Assembly (NCBI GenBank): GCA_963281255.1
Contig: OY725489.1
Location: 4,836,001 to 4,900,000 of the forward strand
Reading direction: 5' to 3'
DNA from: Aphrocallistes beatrix
Lineage: Eukaryota; Porifera; Hexactinellida; Sceptrulophora; Aphrocallistidae
Length of the DNA stretch: 64,000 nucleotides
In this document: piece by piece, positions 1 to 11,660 of the stretch
How positions within the stretch are numbered: the stretch's first letter is position 1
Layout of the letters: each line of letters opens with the position of its first letter
The notes under the pieces: model-generated
What the model saw: the letters and a program-made list of their open reading frames with translations, nothing else
Databases searched by the model: none
What the model was told of the DNA's origin: nothing
Position numbers and translations under genes: made by a program

Positions 1-649
1 CAAAAAGTGCCAATATCACCAAAATGAGGTTTCGTGCCACGATGTAATACCCAGATAACTTAAAAATAGGAGCGGTTTTTTAACCTTTTCGAAAAAATTA
101 CATGTATGTGACTAACTTCAAATGCGATGCCATCTAGTTGAAAATCATTTTTTTCATATACTACTGATGTCATCTTTGAAGCCTATTTTTAAAGAACATA
201 AAGTATCATATTGTCCACTTTACCAATGGCTTAGTATCTCAAAAGTCATGCTCCTACTCCGAAATTAATATCAAAAGTCAATGCTTGGCGAAACCTGTTC
301 GCCCTTAAGGTCTTTATAGAAGAAGAATGTTGTCTCTAACAATTTATTTTGATCTAACTATTCTTAGTTGATTCCAAATGTGTACCATGCATGTATCAAC
401 GATACAATGAGATCATCATCGCTAAACGTCAATAGCACAGTAAATCTAAGTACTGAAGGCGTTCAAAGGACACAGTACCCGATACGCCTGTGTGGACATG
501 GTTTCGCAGTTGCCTTAACAGATACCGCGAAGACATGGATGGCGGACAAATGTTCTGAAAGGAAGTTATCGGACGACAACGGCAGATCCTTCATGGCAAA
601 TATCCGAGACTTTTCGTACAAAAGGGCGTAGCCACGAACGAAAATCAAA

Positions 650-2620
650 GTCCCTGGATCGAATTTGCGCCTGTACCAACACGAATTAAGGCTTGAGCCA
701 GCGAAGAGCCGATCCTCCTACTCGGTCGCGATTTCCTTCAATCAATTTGTAAGTATCACATTCGACTGGGAAAATGAGAGTATCCGCCTAGACTCGACCT
801 GGATGCCGATCAATGCTACGATAACCAGGGGAACACCCTTGTTCAAGGCGCGAACAGTTAACTAGGGGAATTAATTAGCATATGTTGGAACCCTACTGGA
901 TAACCCGAGAATCAATGAAAAACTTGAGGAAGATTAAAAGAGCAAGCTAAAACACATCTGTCAAGTTTTCGAAGATCGGTTTGCAGAAAATCCGAAGCGC
1001 CCGGAAGCGACGGGGAAAGAGAAGCACTATGTACACACAGGAAGACGTCCACCCATAAAGCAAAGGGCTCGGAAGTACCCCCGGGAATGGGAGAAAGAGA
1101 TCGAACATCAAGTGATTGAAATTGTCGAAAATGGTATTTGTCGTGCATCCAAGTCGCCATGGACAAGCAATGTCGTCCTGGTGAAAAAACGAGATCGGTC
1201 CCTTCGGTTTGCAATTGATTATCGCCAACTAAATGACGTCACCAAGAAAGATGCTTACAGTTTGCAAACCCGCAGCACATTTTAGTTAAGCTGAAGGGGC
1301 TAAATACTTCACAAACCTAGATGTCTCCTCGGCCTATTGATGTGACCCGTTCACCTACCCGACATCGGATATGAGATGTTGGTATTGCCGTTCAGCCTCT
1401 GCAACTCTCAAGCTCGTACCAGCGGCTTAAGGACCAGACGCTGAACGGATTGGAACGTGTTGAATCATTTATGGATGATTGTCTGATATATTCGGAGTCT
1501 TTTGATCAACACTTGCGGGATATCGAATCAGTTTTGAGAAGGCTTAATGAAGCAAAGATCCAACTTCTGCTAGTGAAATGTCTTGGTTACACAGAAGTAG
1601 ATTTTCTAGGCCATCGCACAACTGCCGAGGGAAGGACCCCCCTTCAATCCTATGGATTCCCTGCTGCACTTTCCTCGCCAGACGTCTCTAAAAGTGCTGC
1701 AGAGATTCCTAGGAAGTATCAACTACTACCGATGTTATATACCTCCAAATGGCCCAGACGGCACAACCCTTGTATGAGTTAACGCGAAAAAGTGTACTGT
1801 TCGATTGGAGTGAAAGCTGTGAGTCAGCTTTCAACTCCTTAAGGCGTAAACTAACCGAACAACCCGTGAAATTGAGCTACCCTAGGTGAGAAGAAGATAT
1901 GTACGTAGATAGAGACGCGAGTGGGATGGGTATAGCCACCGTTCTATCTCAGAAGGTTGACCAGACGGGCATATTACAACCCATCAACTGTTTCTCCTCG
2001 GCATTCAACGAGTCACAAAAAACTATTCTGCGGTGCAGCTCGAGACTTGGGCCTTGGTGGCAGCCTCACGGGGATTGCAACTATACCTCAGGGGCGCTAG
2101 GAAGGTCCATTTGATGAATAAATGGCAATACGTTGAAGTGGCTGAGGGGTCAACGTGATCCGCGTCACATCTACGCACGATGGTCGATAGAGCTGGAGGA
2201 ATTTCCGTGCGAGATTCATTTCCGACCGGATTCACCTGAACCGTTGCAAGCCCTATGGGATCAGCACAATTACAGGGTATACTTGGAACAGAAGAGGCTT
2301 TGTTAGGTCACGAGTCCTTCCCAAGGAACCGGACACAGAGCCCGAGGATGAGGAAAGGGAAAAAGAAGAAGAAGGAACATGTTAGACGGGGCAAAGTTGA
2401 GCCGAACCTGGATTTGGCCTCTTCACCGTTAGAGGTGTCCACCTTAGAGAGCGAGGGGAAGGTACCCAGTGATGAGGCAGGTTTTAGATGGTATCCCTTG
2501 AGGAGCCCGAAGCCGCGGGAGTTCTACGGGGAGTGCGTCACGTCGTTTCAACTCAGCAGAGAGGAAGGAAGTCGGAACGACCTCCCGTCTATTAGTTGCG
2601 GGTGATGTGAAGATTATGAT
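650..2620 (+). mobile_element. Ty3/gypsy LTR retrotransposon fossil (block A copy)
   Basis: Pol-type remains in order: a protease-like stretch (about 650-860), reverse transcriptase (about 1000-1790, with a gypsy-type active-site FMDD and an FLGH motif) and RNase H (about 1890-2220). No integrase, gag or LTR was recognised. The element is broken in several places (roughly half a dozen or more) and appears old. The preceding 650 bases contain nothing I recognise. Confidence 0.85.
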
Positions 2621-3256
2621 GCTCCGCTGCGATGCAGCGCATAGTACTTTCTTAGAAGTTAGTCAACCATTTGTATCTGGGTATTTAGCGTAGTTCTAGT
2701 CTTCGTGATACTTCTAGGGAATGCTCACGACTTATTTTGATGTTCTCATGCTACGTGGTTCTCATACGCGGATCAATAATTCACTTAGCTGCGAGCAGTG
2801 TATTCGCTTAACCGTTGCAACATATTTTTGTAATTCAGTTTAAGCTACTTTCGAAAAGTTGGAATCTTTTCATTGGAAATGGCTTAAACCAAATTTGTAG
2901 ATTCAAATCAAAATCGTAGAATATGCACATTAAAAAGTAAGAAGCAACGTTGAAAACTAAACTGGAGTTCTGTAGAATTACTCGTGATGCGAATATATCA
3001 TGCTGCTTTTAGTTCAGACCAATTTTTCCATATAAACAGGGGGACCAAGGTGGTAGTAAACACTATAATACATTATTACTCCACCCCAAAACGGAAAAAG
3101 TTTGCATTTATATTTGTTCTGAACTGAAATAATTCTAATGAGAAGCCTAAAACCACGTTAAAAGTGACTACCCTAAGCCGATGTACATTAAATCGAGTTT
3201 CCGAACCACAATAATTATCCTATCAAAATAAATCAATTGGCATATTAGAAGCATTT

Positions 3257-3480
3257 GCTTAGGTGGTGCAGTGGTTAGGGCGTTTCAATACCAAGACTTA
3301 GGTCGCTGGTTCCAACCTCGCTCTAGTCATTTGAATTTACTCTCAATTACATTGCATCTGCTATGTAATCTGAGCCTACACTCTTGCAGAACCTTGAGTG
3401 AGCTGAAAGCACTAAGGATGTCATCTCGTTTAAATGTAAAGTTAAGTCAGGTCCTATTCTACTGTTAGCCTACTGTTAGC
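3257..3480 (+). repeat. tRNA-derived SINE-like element (block A copy)
   Basis: The first about 70 bases resemble a tRNA-derived pol III promoter. An A-box-like stretch (GGTGCAGTGGTTAGGGC) lies near 3264-3280 and a B-box-like GGTTCCAACCT at 3308-3318. The 3' limit is uncertain; a short direct repeat (CCTACTGTTAG) follows near 3470. No clear target duplication was found. Confidence 0.6.
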
Positions 3481-4425
3481 CGAGTTTTTCTCTGTAACAC
3501 TCTATCATATGCATCCATACATTCCGCATACACCACAGTCAGCAACTATCAGTAGGTTTAGCACCTCACCCAGATTGTAAACCCCCTGAGAACATATCAG
3601 CATGGATTCGGGGGGTATATAAATCTATAAACTTTTTAACTTTAAAATTTTGATATCCCAAACCAATACTTAGCCACTCAAGAGATCATTTTTAAAGAAT
3701 ATTTTCCTCAATCACTTTGAAATACAAGCGTATCTCCCACTATATACCTCCGTTTAGAATCGTTCTCATTTTTTGTTATTTTTAAGCCTGGGTCCTTTTG
3801 AATTTGTTAGAAGCACAGATTAGAGAATATAGTATATCTAACAATGTCAACTAAATTAGCAATTAGTGAAGAATGTTTCAGCGCACTTGAACATATTAAT
3901 ATGGAATCTGCGCTATATAAATGTATATTATTATACAAATAATGATCACGTATACGGACAAAATTAGCCTATTTAGCATTCCTTTGAAATACGATAACTT
4001 TAAAACTATAGGTGTTGGAGGTTAGCTTTAGTGTTTAAAAACTGTAGAAACTGCAGTTTGCGATACTTTGATAATACTATATTTAGATTAAAAACCGAAT
4101 GGATTATGAGGTTAACCCTTACCAAAAGCAAAAAATGGCCGAAATGAAGGAATTTTTTGAAATTTCTCAAAGAAAATTTCAGCATCGTGTCAAAATAAAC
4201 CTCCAAGTTCGAAAAGTATTGTCGCGTTTTATTATTGATTTTAATGTTCATTCATAGCCTATATGTATATACACACAATATATACGAGTGCTTAAATCAG
4301 TAATCAAAATGTGTGTAATCACCTTATATTGCTATTATAACGACTAATTTAACCAATTTTCACAGTAAGACAGACCTATATTAGCGATGTTCTCTACCTT
4401 AAAATTAATCAATATTAGCATAGGC
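3481..4425. other. AT-rich stretch, nothing recognised (A; same in B at 16035-16979)
   Basis: No open frame with recognisable domains, no RNA gene and no clear repeat structure. The open frames here are short and low in complexity. Confidence 0.6.
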
Positions 4426-4430
4426 TCCAT

Positions 4431-4500
4431 TGGGCGCTTCATGCAGACACAAAGTGTCCGCTGGCCGAGCGTTGGAAGCAAGTGAAGCACTTGTCAATAA
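4431..4500 (-). repeat. GC-rich multi-hairpin dispersed repeat (block A)
   Basis: Inverted copy of a family seen at several places in the window. It contains the hairpin GGACACTTTGTGTCC (here read on the minus strand) next to GCGCTTC/GAAGC alternations. It stands out as GC-rich in very AT-rich surroundings. It is not a tRNA and has no coding capacity that I recognise. A B copy lies at 16985-17054. Confidence 0.6.
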
Positions 4501-4969
4501 TGAAACGACAGTACATTTTCGACTTTAGAGGTTTATTTTGTCGCGATTCTGTAATTTTTTTCACAAACGAAAAAAACTCCAACCTATTTCGGTGATTTTT
4601 CTGCTTTAGCCAAAGGTTATCTCATAATACATCTGTTTTATACTAAATATAGTCTTATCAAGGTATAAGAACTGCTCTTTCTACAATTTTTAAATACGCT
4701 ATGCTTAAACACATCGTTTGAATTTATTTTATTTAAACAGCGCTAAATAAGGTAATTTTGTCCGTGCTGCTTTATCATTTGTTTATAACTTTGAACTAAT
4801 TGTCCGATTTGAAATCTTTATCGTCGTACTTGACATTTTTTTATGTATAGAATCTGTATAGTTAGTTGATATCTCCAATTCCAAACAATTCTGAAGAGAA
4901 GAATCGGATTTTCGGAATTCAGAAGTCAAAAATGTCTTCCGAATCGTGAACTTTCTTTATGGGTGTTAC

Positions 4970-7791
4970 CATAGCATTCTATACACTAAGGCAATGGTGC
5001 TGATTGGTGGACTTGGACTAGGGATTGGTTAGATCAGTTAGTTTACTTTTTTATCAAAATTCTAATACAACTGTAAATTTGCTGTAACTACCCATATTAA
5101 GTAAATAATTAATAACCTCTTCCCTTTTATGAAATCATGAATGGTCTGGAGATAATTTTATATATAGTGGACATATAATAAGTAAATTAATAAATAATCA
5201 AGCAGAAAATATAAGTATGATTGGTAAGATATGTGATTCAGATAAAATGAGCATAGAGGTAGTTTAGAAAGTCGAGTAGAAGCGAGATATGATTATAGGT
5301 GTAGAATGTAACTCCGATGCGTCTTGAATAAGTGTTATTGTAGCTGTTAGTGGAGTTCCTCGATACTGATAATGATAAAGTAGAGATTTCATTCAGACGG
5401 TTGTAGATACAGGAGTGATAGATCATGTCGGAGGATTTATCTATAAAAATATAATACAATAATTAGGTACTAAATTTGGTTCGAAATAATATTTGTAACG
5501 GGTATATAATAGATAATTATCGGTACATAAAGCCTCAACAAATAGATAACAACTCTCGATATCACTGATTGGTTTAGTCATAATTAAATAAATCAACCGC
5601 GGAGGAAGGCCCTAACGAAATTGGACGAACAATGGTTGGAAATACAATTGTGGAGGATCTCTTGGATTGTCGATTGCCCCGAAAACTTTACTTCATTTAT
5701 AAGATGCCACACTACCAATGTGAACTTGATCCATTCGAAGTATCACATGGCGTCCACTATGGCTAAATTTGGAAGTTAATTTCCCTTCGAATTTGAAAGT
5801 ACGTAATCACCTCCAATACCCATCGTATTGTTTATACTAATGAAATTTCTCTCATGTGGTAAGAAGCAATGAGATGACTGAATAAGTCAGTAACAAGCAG
5901 GTGATATTCTATGTATTTTTAATGAAAATACATGCATTAAGATTATATATATAACGACAACGACTTTTAGAATTCATCAAATTTCTAAGTTGCCCAACTA
6001 AAAAGTTGAATGAAATATTCAAAGATTCACTGTTAAAATGTAATTCACCTATGTCTAGGTCTGATGAGTCAATAAGCTTAATTAATTGCACTCTCGAGTT
6101 CATGGATATCAAATTTTGAATGATTTTGAATAGAACATTCAGGTTGAGAGCTATTAAGCTGAAATATTGGTAAATACTTATCAACCTCATTGAGGATGGT
6201 CTCAACTTGTCGAGTGTGTCATTTATAGAAATTCGTTAGGTCGGAATTGTGACGTTTTTATTATAAAATGCTTTTATATATAATTCACCGTTATTTGACA
6301 TGGATCGGTCATGAAAGATCCGGTTTCTGAATTAGCTATCTTAATAAAAAATAAAGAGTTGTTATCAGACACATGAGCTATCCAGCCGTTTCGTAGGTCG
6401 ATTAAATCCAGTTTAGAAAGATCTGGAAATAAGCTAATTAACAACTTATCTACCTTTTCTTCATTGTCAGTTATGCTCTTAGATTAGGCAGACTCCATCA
6501 GCGAACGTTCTTTGTGATCCAAAGATAGTCTCTTAGCTTGGAATTGGATTCACATACAGTTGAAACTGGGTTTTTTTGACACCCCATTTGCACGAAAAAA
6601 TGTCAAAAAAAACCAGTGTTGCGCATCCCACTACGAAGAAAATATATTTTAGAGGTCATAGTAAGAATGTAAAAGTTAATTTCTTGACTCCGTAGTCGTT
6701 GGCAATTGCCGTCAGAGGGTGACCCTTGTCGAGACGCAGGACTATCTCGTGCCTTTCCGTCAGTGTCAGACGTTTCTGTTTTGTTATGGATGTCATGAAC
6801 TAATTGCTGAAAATTGGGTGTCAAAAAAACACGGTGTCAACTGTACATAAAACTCAGATTTTTACACCACCAATTGTCAAAAAATACCGATTGTCAAATA
6901 AACCCAGTGTCAAAAAAACCCGATGGAAATTCTATAGTAGATACATGAAAAAAACAATCTGCAGCAAAATATGTCAAAAAAATACGATTGTCAAAAAAAC
7001 CCAGTGTCAAAAAAACCCGGTTTCAACTGTAGTTAGGAAGGAAGGTTGGGGAATGTACTGGGTACTGCAGTTTATTAAGAGCTATTCTATCTCCGGAAAC
7101 TGTAACAGTACGAAGCCCGTCATTGTAGGTAATAGTTCTCTCGAATCTCGATGTAATCTGGTTTGAAATGATGTACACATATCTAAACTGGTGAGTAGAA
7201 GTGTAAATGTGGCAGTCAGTAAATGAAACATAATTATAGAAACTTACTCTCATTTGCTTGTTGCATAGTCCTTCCGTGGGTGTGGAATTGCTCTAAACCA
7301 TTCTTCACGTAGTTTCAGATTTTCAGAGGTAGATTCTGCTTAACTTCTATAACTAGACTTGAAGTCTGGGGCAACACATGACATCGTCAGTCCGAAAGAG
7401 TAATAATAATTTGATATGTATTGAGGAGTGTTTCAGATTAGGTTTGATTCGTGTATATGAAAAGACAGTGATTTGTAGAACTTTACAACAAGGTAGTATA
7501 AATATATAATTAATGTGGTGGATTTTAAAACAATAAAATAAGTAGTATGTTAATGTATATAAGTAATGTGGTTGGTTTAAATTAGTTTAACCACAAATTC
7601 TCTACAGTGCAATTCTCAAAACATTTTGATGTAAATCGATGTAGAATTCATGAAAACGATCAGTATATACTGTACGAAGCTATATACCAGCATAATCAAA
7701 CCATTTTAGGAAATCAAATTTGACTGATCTAACTAATCCCTAGTCCAAGTCCACTGATCAGCACCATTGCCTTAGTGTATAGAATGCTATT
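4970..7791. mobile_element. 2.8-kb TIR element, non-autonomous DNA transposon (block A)
   Basis: The ends are inverted repeats of about 67 bp (4971-5037 and 7724-7790) with only a few mismatches, sharing ATAGCATTCTATACACTAAG. Both are flanked by the direct repeat GTGTTAC (4963-4969 and 7792-7798), a likely 7-8-bp target duplication. The interior has short unrecognised open frames and a nested pogo MITE, but no transposase that I can identify. The insertion site is inside the palindrome repeat family, because the joined flanks resemble 27585-27625 in reverse. Confidence 0.7.
6557..7029. mobile_element. Pogo-type MITE, KDZ-free allele (block A)
   Basis: Ends CAGTTGAAAC..GTTTCAACTG, flanked by TA on both sides (6555-6556 and 7030-7031), as in Tc1/mariner/pogo elements. 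The minus strand near 6690-6790 still encodes a piece of a CENP-B/Psq helix-turn-helix (KQKRLTLTERHEIVLRLDKG), so it is an internally deleted relative of a pogo transposon. Its right part is a short array of TGTCAAAAAAACCC-like repeats. The empty KDZ target AAAAAAAC lies at 6993-7000. Confidence 0.8.
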
Positions 7792-8128
7792 GTGTTACTT
7801 TAGCAGCAGATTCAGCAGCGGATTCGCCGTGTCGCACTTAAATGTTAATAACTCAATGAATTTAGGTCCGATTTGAAATATAATCATATTAGCGTGTAGA
7901 AGAGGTCTGGACGTTTCATAAACTAAGTTCAAAATTATGAAATATCCAGTGATCACTTAGCAATTGACCTTTTAATTTTTGTCGCGGTTTTTCTTGAATA
8001 TCTCAAAAATTATATAAGCTATCCAATCTATCTTAGGCACATATGTGCTCCAGGTCTGGACGTTTATGTGGTAAAATTTTGAAGTTGATAAGTTAAGATT
8101 TAGTGAATCTACAGGCGATTCAATTTTT
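7792..8128. repeat. Remnant of the palindrome repeat family (block A)
   Basis: Starts GTGTTACTTTAGCAGC and includes GGATTCGCCGTGTCGCAC, matching the arm of the palindrome at 26598-27605. In A the sequence jumps at 8128 straight to the coiled-coil ORF region. In B the whole palindrome and 228 further bases lie in between. Confidence 0.75.
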
Positions 8129-8213
8129 AACCTTAGATTTTCTATATTTAGGAATCAAACGTTCATGTCGCGCAAAGTCAGTCTCAATTATTGCGAGAGA
8201 ATGCTCTGCTGTC

Positions 8214-8519
8214 ATGTCCGAAAGACTTTCACCGATGTATATTGAATATCAGAAAAGGATCGAACATCTCGAAAGGAAGATCAGAAATTTCGAAGACGAA
8301 TGCGAAAGACTTCGTAAGGAAATTGACCAAAAAGATATTGAGTTGCGGAAAGTTGATATTGAATACAAAGTCGAAACAAAATTCCTTAAAGAACGCATTA
8401 CTAACCTGGAGAATTCCTTTGAATCAAAACTTGATTCCATCCAAAACACTATCACCAACCATATTTCAAACAATTCATCAAAATCTACTCAAAATTCCTC
8501 GAATAATCCTAACTGGTGA
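8214..8519 (+). CDS. 101-aa coiled-coil protein or exon (block A)
   Basis: Starts MSERLSPMYIEYQKRIEHLE. It runs as a nearly continuous charged coiled coil (about residues 8-75) and ends in a Ser/Asn-rich tail. The TGA stop overlaps a good splice donor (GGTGAGTAC), and an acceptor-like CTATATTTAG lies upstream near 8150. It may therefore be an exon of a longer gene. The product is not recognised. The 1,248 bp upstream seen in B are missing here, so this copy may have lost its promoter or first exon. Confidence 0.45.
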   Translation: MSERLSPMYIEYQKRIEHLERKIRNFEDECERLRKEIDQKDIELRKVDIEYKVETKFLKERITNLENSFESKLDSIQNTITNHISNNSSKSTQNSSNNPNW

Positions 8520-8945
8520 GTACATACTTTTTAAAATTGTAGGTCATATAGGTATTTATATTTGCACCAAATTGTTAATATGATTCAGGAGATAAACGGT
8601 AATGGTTAAATCTCAATTTCGGGTCGAAATAGAAAAGGGTCTGAAGGTTTAAATCAAGAAAAACGGTTTACCTTTGTTTGGGAATGAGTTTGAAATGTAC
8701 TTTTGGACAAAAAGTATAAAAAGTACCCTTTAGTGGCGTTTTTTTACCTAAAGTGCTGACTCCAAACCTTGGTGGCAGCAAATCACAAAAGCTATTCATT
8801 ATATTAAAATCATTTGATTTAAAATACTCTACATGCTCTCCTCTAAAAATTGACTCATTTCTATTTATCAATTAATGCCTTCTAAGATAGTAAAGTAAAG
8901 ACATTATTAATAGTCCATTCAATCTATGAAATTGTTTTTATCCAA

Positions 8946-10596
8946 TTGGAGCCAATTGCAACAGATTTATTTCAGTGGTAAATTAACGAGGGAAGCTAGT
9001 GAGGAACATACTAAAAATTCCCTAGAAACATTTAGTGGAACATTCCTAAAATACTACTCTAAGTACCACATTCGGTCTCATTTTGAAGGTGCTAAAATGC
9101 ATATCATTCCTACAGTTTTAAACTATTACAATTTGTATATTCGTAATCATCGGGAAATTTCCTTCGCTTAAGTGGTCACTGATTATATTTGAAAATATTT
9201 TCCTGGCAAAGCAGGAATGTATCAAAATGTAACAACATTCCTTTCTCAAATTTTGTTCTAACCCTATCAAGCTGCTCCTTGTTCGATTCTGCTCAGCCAT
9301 CTGAGTATAGTTGTGCATATATTGACCCTCTAAACTGTCTTTTAACACGATCTTTCGAGATTCACTTAACACATACGTAGCTATGATTCATTGAATATCC
9401 GACATGCTATGTGATTATGTTGTAATGTTTCATTTTATTCGACCTAATTATACTAGTCCAGCCAAGATGTCGTTTAGTCAGCACAAATTGCAGGACAATT
9501 TATTCGAAATTTTATACAAGAGAAGCTATCTAATTGATATAGTAAACATCCAAAAGATCCAATTTCTAGAACATCCCGAAAGTAATAAAATTACTAGTTA
9601 TGATCAGTTATCAGTTCAGGGACTGAATAATTCATCTAACTTTGTCCTTTACCCACTTCACACGTAGGGAATATTCAAAACTCTGCTTCCTACTGGTTCA
9701 CCTCTGCGTTCAGCAATCAGATTTGCAGTTGCACCTGATGATATCCGAGAGGGATCATGAGCTAGTGGCTGCCAGAAAACGTTCCCCCATCAACAACAGC
9801 TGAATACCACAGTTTCAGTCTTATATCAAGTTAAATAGTGGAAGGGGGCCCAGGAACTGCGGTCTTCGACTGAGGCTGGAATCCAACTGATGGGAAATTC
9901 CTTCAATTGATGACAGATCTGCTATCAGCTTATGAATCCCTACTAGATATCATCAGGTGCAACTCCAAATCTGATTGCTAAACGAAGAGGTGAACCTGGA
10001 GGAAGCACAGTCTTGAATATTCGCATGCGTGAGAAAGTGTGTAAGGATAAAGCCTCATGAAAACGTCAGTCCCTGAACTAATCAATAAAGACTTGTAATT
10101 TGGATTCTTTCGGAATATTCTACCATAGGATTTGGGGTGTTCACTTTGTCACTTAGGTAGCTTTTCTTGGATAAGTTTTTGAATAAATTATGTTACAATA
10201 AGTGCTAACAGAAACCGCAGATTGAGTGAACTAGTATAATTAGGTAGGCTAAAGTAAAATATACTACTTAATTGTATACTTAGCATGTTCATCAGCTATG
10301 AGTTAAGTACATCTCTAAAAATCGTGTTAAATAACAGTTTAGAAGGTCGATATATGCATTAACTATACCCAACTAGCTTTACACAATCGAACAAGGGGTC
10401 AATCGATAAGGTTAGGACAAAATTTAAGATTGAATTGTTACTACGTTCTTGACATTCTTGTATTACTAGGGAAAAAAATGTTTTAAATATAGTCAAGTGA
10501 CCACTCAAACGAAAGGAAATATTTCAAATTAGAATCCAGTAGTCTAAAACTCAAGAAGTGATATACAATTTATCTTCTTCAAAATGTGTCTGAAAT
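8946..10596. repeat. Diverged 1.8-kb palindrome (block A, cut by the gap)
   Basis: Same palindrome as 28651-30434. Its right arm is cut off by the N gap after 10596. Confidence 0.85.
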
Positions 10597-10796
10597 NNNN
10601 NNNNNNNNNNNNNNNNNNNNNNNNNNNNNNNNNNNNNNNNNNNNNNNNNNNNNNNNNNNNNNNNNNNNNNNNNNNNNNNNNNNNNNNNNNNNNNNNNNNN
10701 NNNNNNNNNNNNNNNNNNNNNNNNNNNNNNNNNNNNNNNNNNNNNNNNNNNNNNNNNNNNNNNNNNNNNNNNNNNNNNNNNNNNNNNNNNNNNNNN
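10597..10796. other. Assembly gap, 200 N
   Basis: Exactly 200 N. The break falls where the right arm of a 1.8-kb imperfect palindrome would continue, as the B copy at 30301 shows. Confidence 0.99.
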
Positions 10797-10994
10797 GTTG
10801 CGAGTTAAAACTTTGATGTTGTATTATAGGATAGTCGATTTTGAATGAAATAAAATGGATTCCAGCTATACCCAAGTTTACCCAAATACCCATTTGAATG
10901 TTTTTTTTTTCCAATCGACCACCGTTAAATCCATCAAAAATAGGCAGAAAATTTTCTGCATTTTATTTTATGTCTGATTAGCAATTATATAGTA

Positions 10995-11070
10995 CAAGCG
11001 CGCTTCGCTTACTTGCGCTGCGCGGCTTGCGGACACTTTGTGTCCGCAGAGTCGCCCTACGGGTGCCTGG
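10995..11070 (+). repeat. GC-rich multi-hairpin dispersed repeat
   Basis: The best-preserved member. It starts ACAAGCGCGCTTCGCTTAC, continues with the hairpin GCGGACACTTTGTGTCCGC and ends with a GCCCTACGGGTGC stem followed by CTGG. Function and class are unknown. Confidence 0.65.
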
Positions 11071-11094
11071 AGTTACTCAATCTAGCGTATTGTG

Positions 11095-11660
11095 GGAATT
11101 TGTTTACTTTATATAAATATTGTAAACAAAACTTAAGAAATAATTTCGCATATAGACCCGAAAATATAATATTCTAAATTTACACCCCTGAAAACCCCAT
11201 GTAAACCGTTGGAAGCCAGTCTCTAGCCCTTTTTTGTAATTTGTTTACTTTATGTATCTATTGTAGACAAAAGTAAACAAATAATTTATCATATTGATCT
11301 GAAAATATGATATTCGGACTCTGCATCCCTGAAAACCCCATGTCAACCGTTGGAAGCCAGTCTCTAGCCCTTTTTTGTAATTTGTTTACTTTATGTATCT
11401 ATTGTAAACAAAAGTAAACAAATAATTTATCATATTGATCTGAAAATATGATATTCGGACTCTGCATCCCTGAAAACCCCATATCAACCGTTGGAAGCCA
11501 GTCTCTAGCCCTTTTTTGTAATTTGTTTGCTTTATGTATCTATTGTAAACAAAAGTAAACAAATAATTTATCATATTGATCTGAAAATATGATATTCGTA
11601 ATCTATACCCATGAAAACCCCATGTCAACCTTTGGAAGCTAGTCTCTAGCATGTTTTTCA
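11095..11660. repeat. 141-bp tandem repeat, four units
   Basis: Units containing CCCTTTTTTGTAATTTG recur at 11227, 11368 and 11509, a period of 141 bp, with a more diverged first unit from about 11095. Each unit ends with GTTGGAAGCCAGTCTCTAG. Because 141 is a multiple of three, a minus-strand frame stays open across units, which I take to be incidental. Confidence 0.9.

Larger units (their letters stand above)
1..10596. repeat. Duplicated block A (copy of 12555-30301)
   Basis: Position 1 equals 12555 (offset 12554) up to about 7000. The offset is 18457 from there to about 8128 and 19705 to the end at 10596. The two offset jumps are the KDZ transposon present only in B (net 5,903 bp) and a 1,248-bp segment missing from A. 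Apart from these the copies read as nearly identical. A stops at a 200-N gap. It is probably the alternative haplotype of B rather than a tandem duplication. Confidence 0.9.

Noticed and set aside
5238-6205. Minus-strand frames inside the 2.8-kb TIR element as its transposase
   Set aside because: They are short and AT-driven, with no catalytic motif of any transposase family I know.
8668-9667. Several open frames of 60-90 codons on both strands
   Set aside because: They lie at the edge of or within the arms of the 1.8-kb palindrome, have no recognisable domains and are not kept open in the opposite arm.
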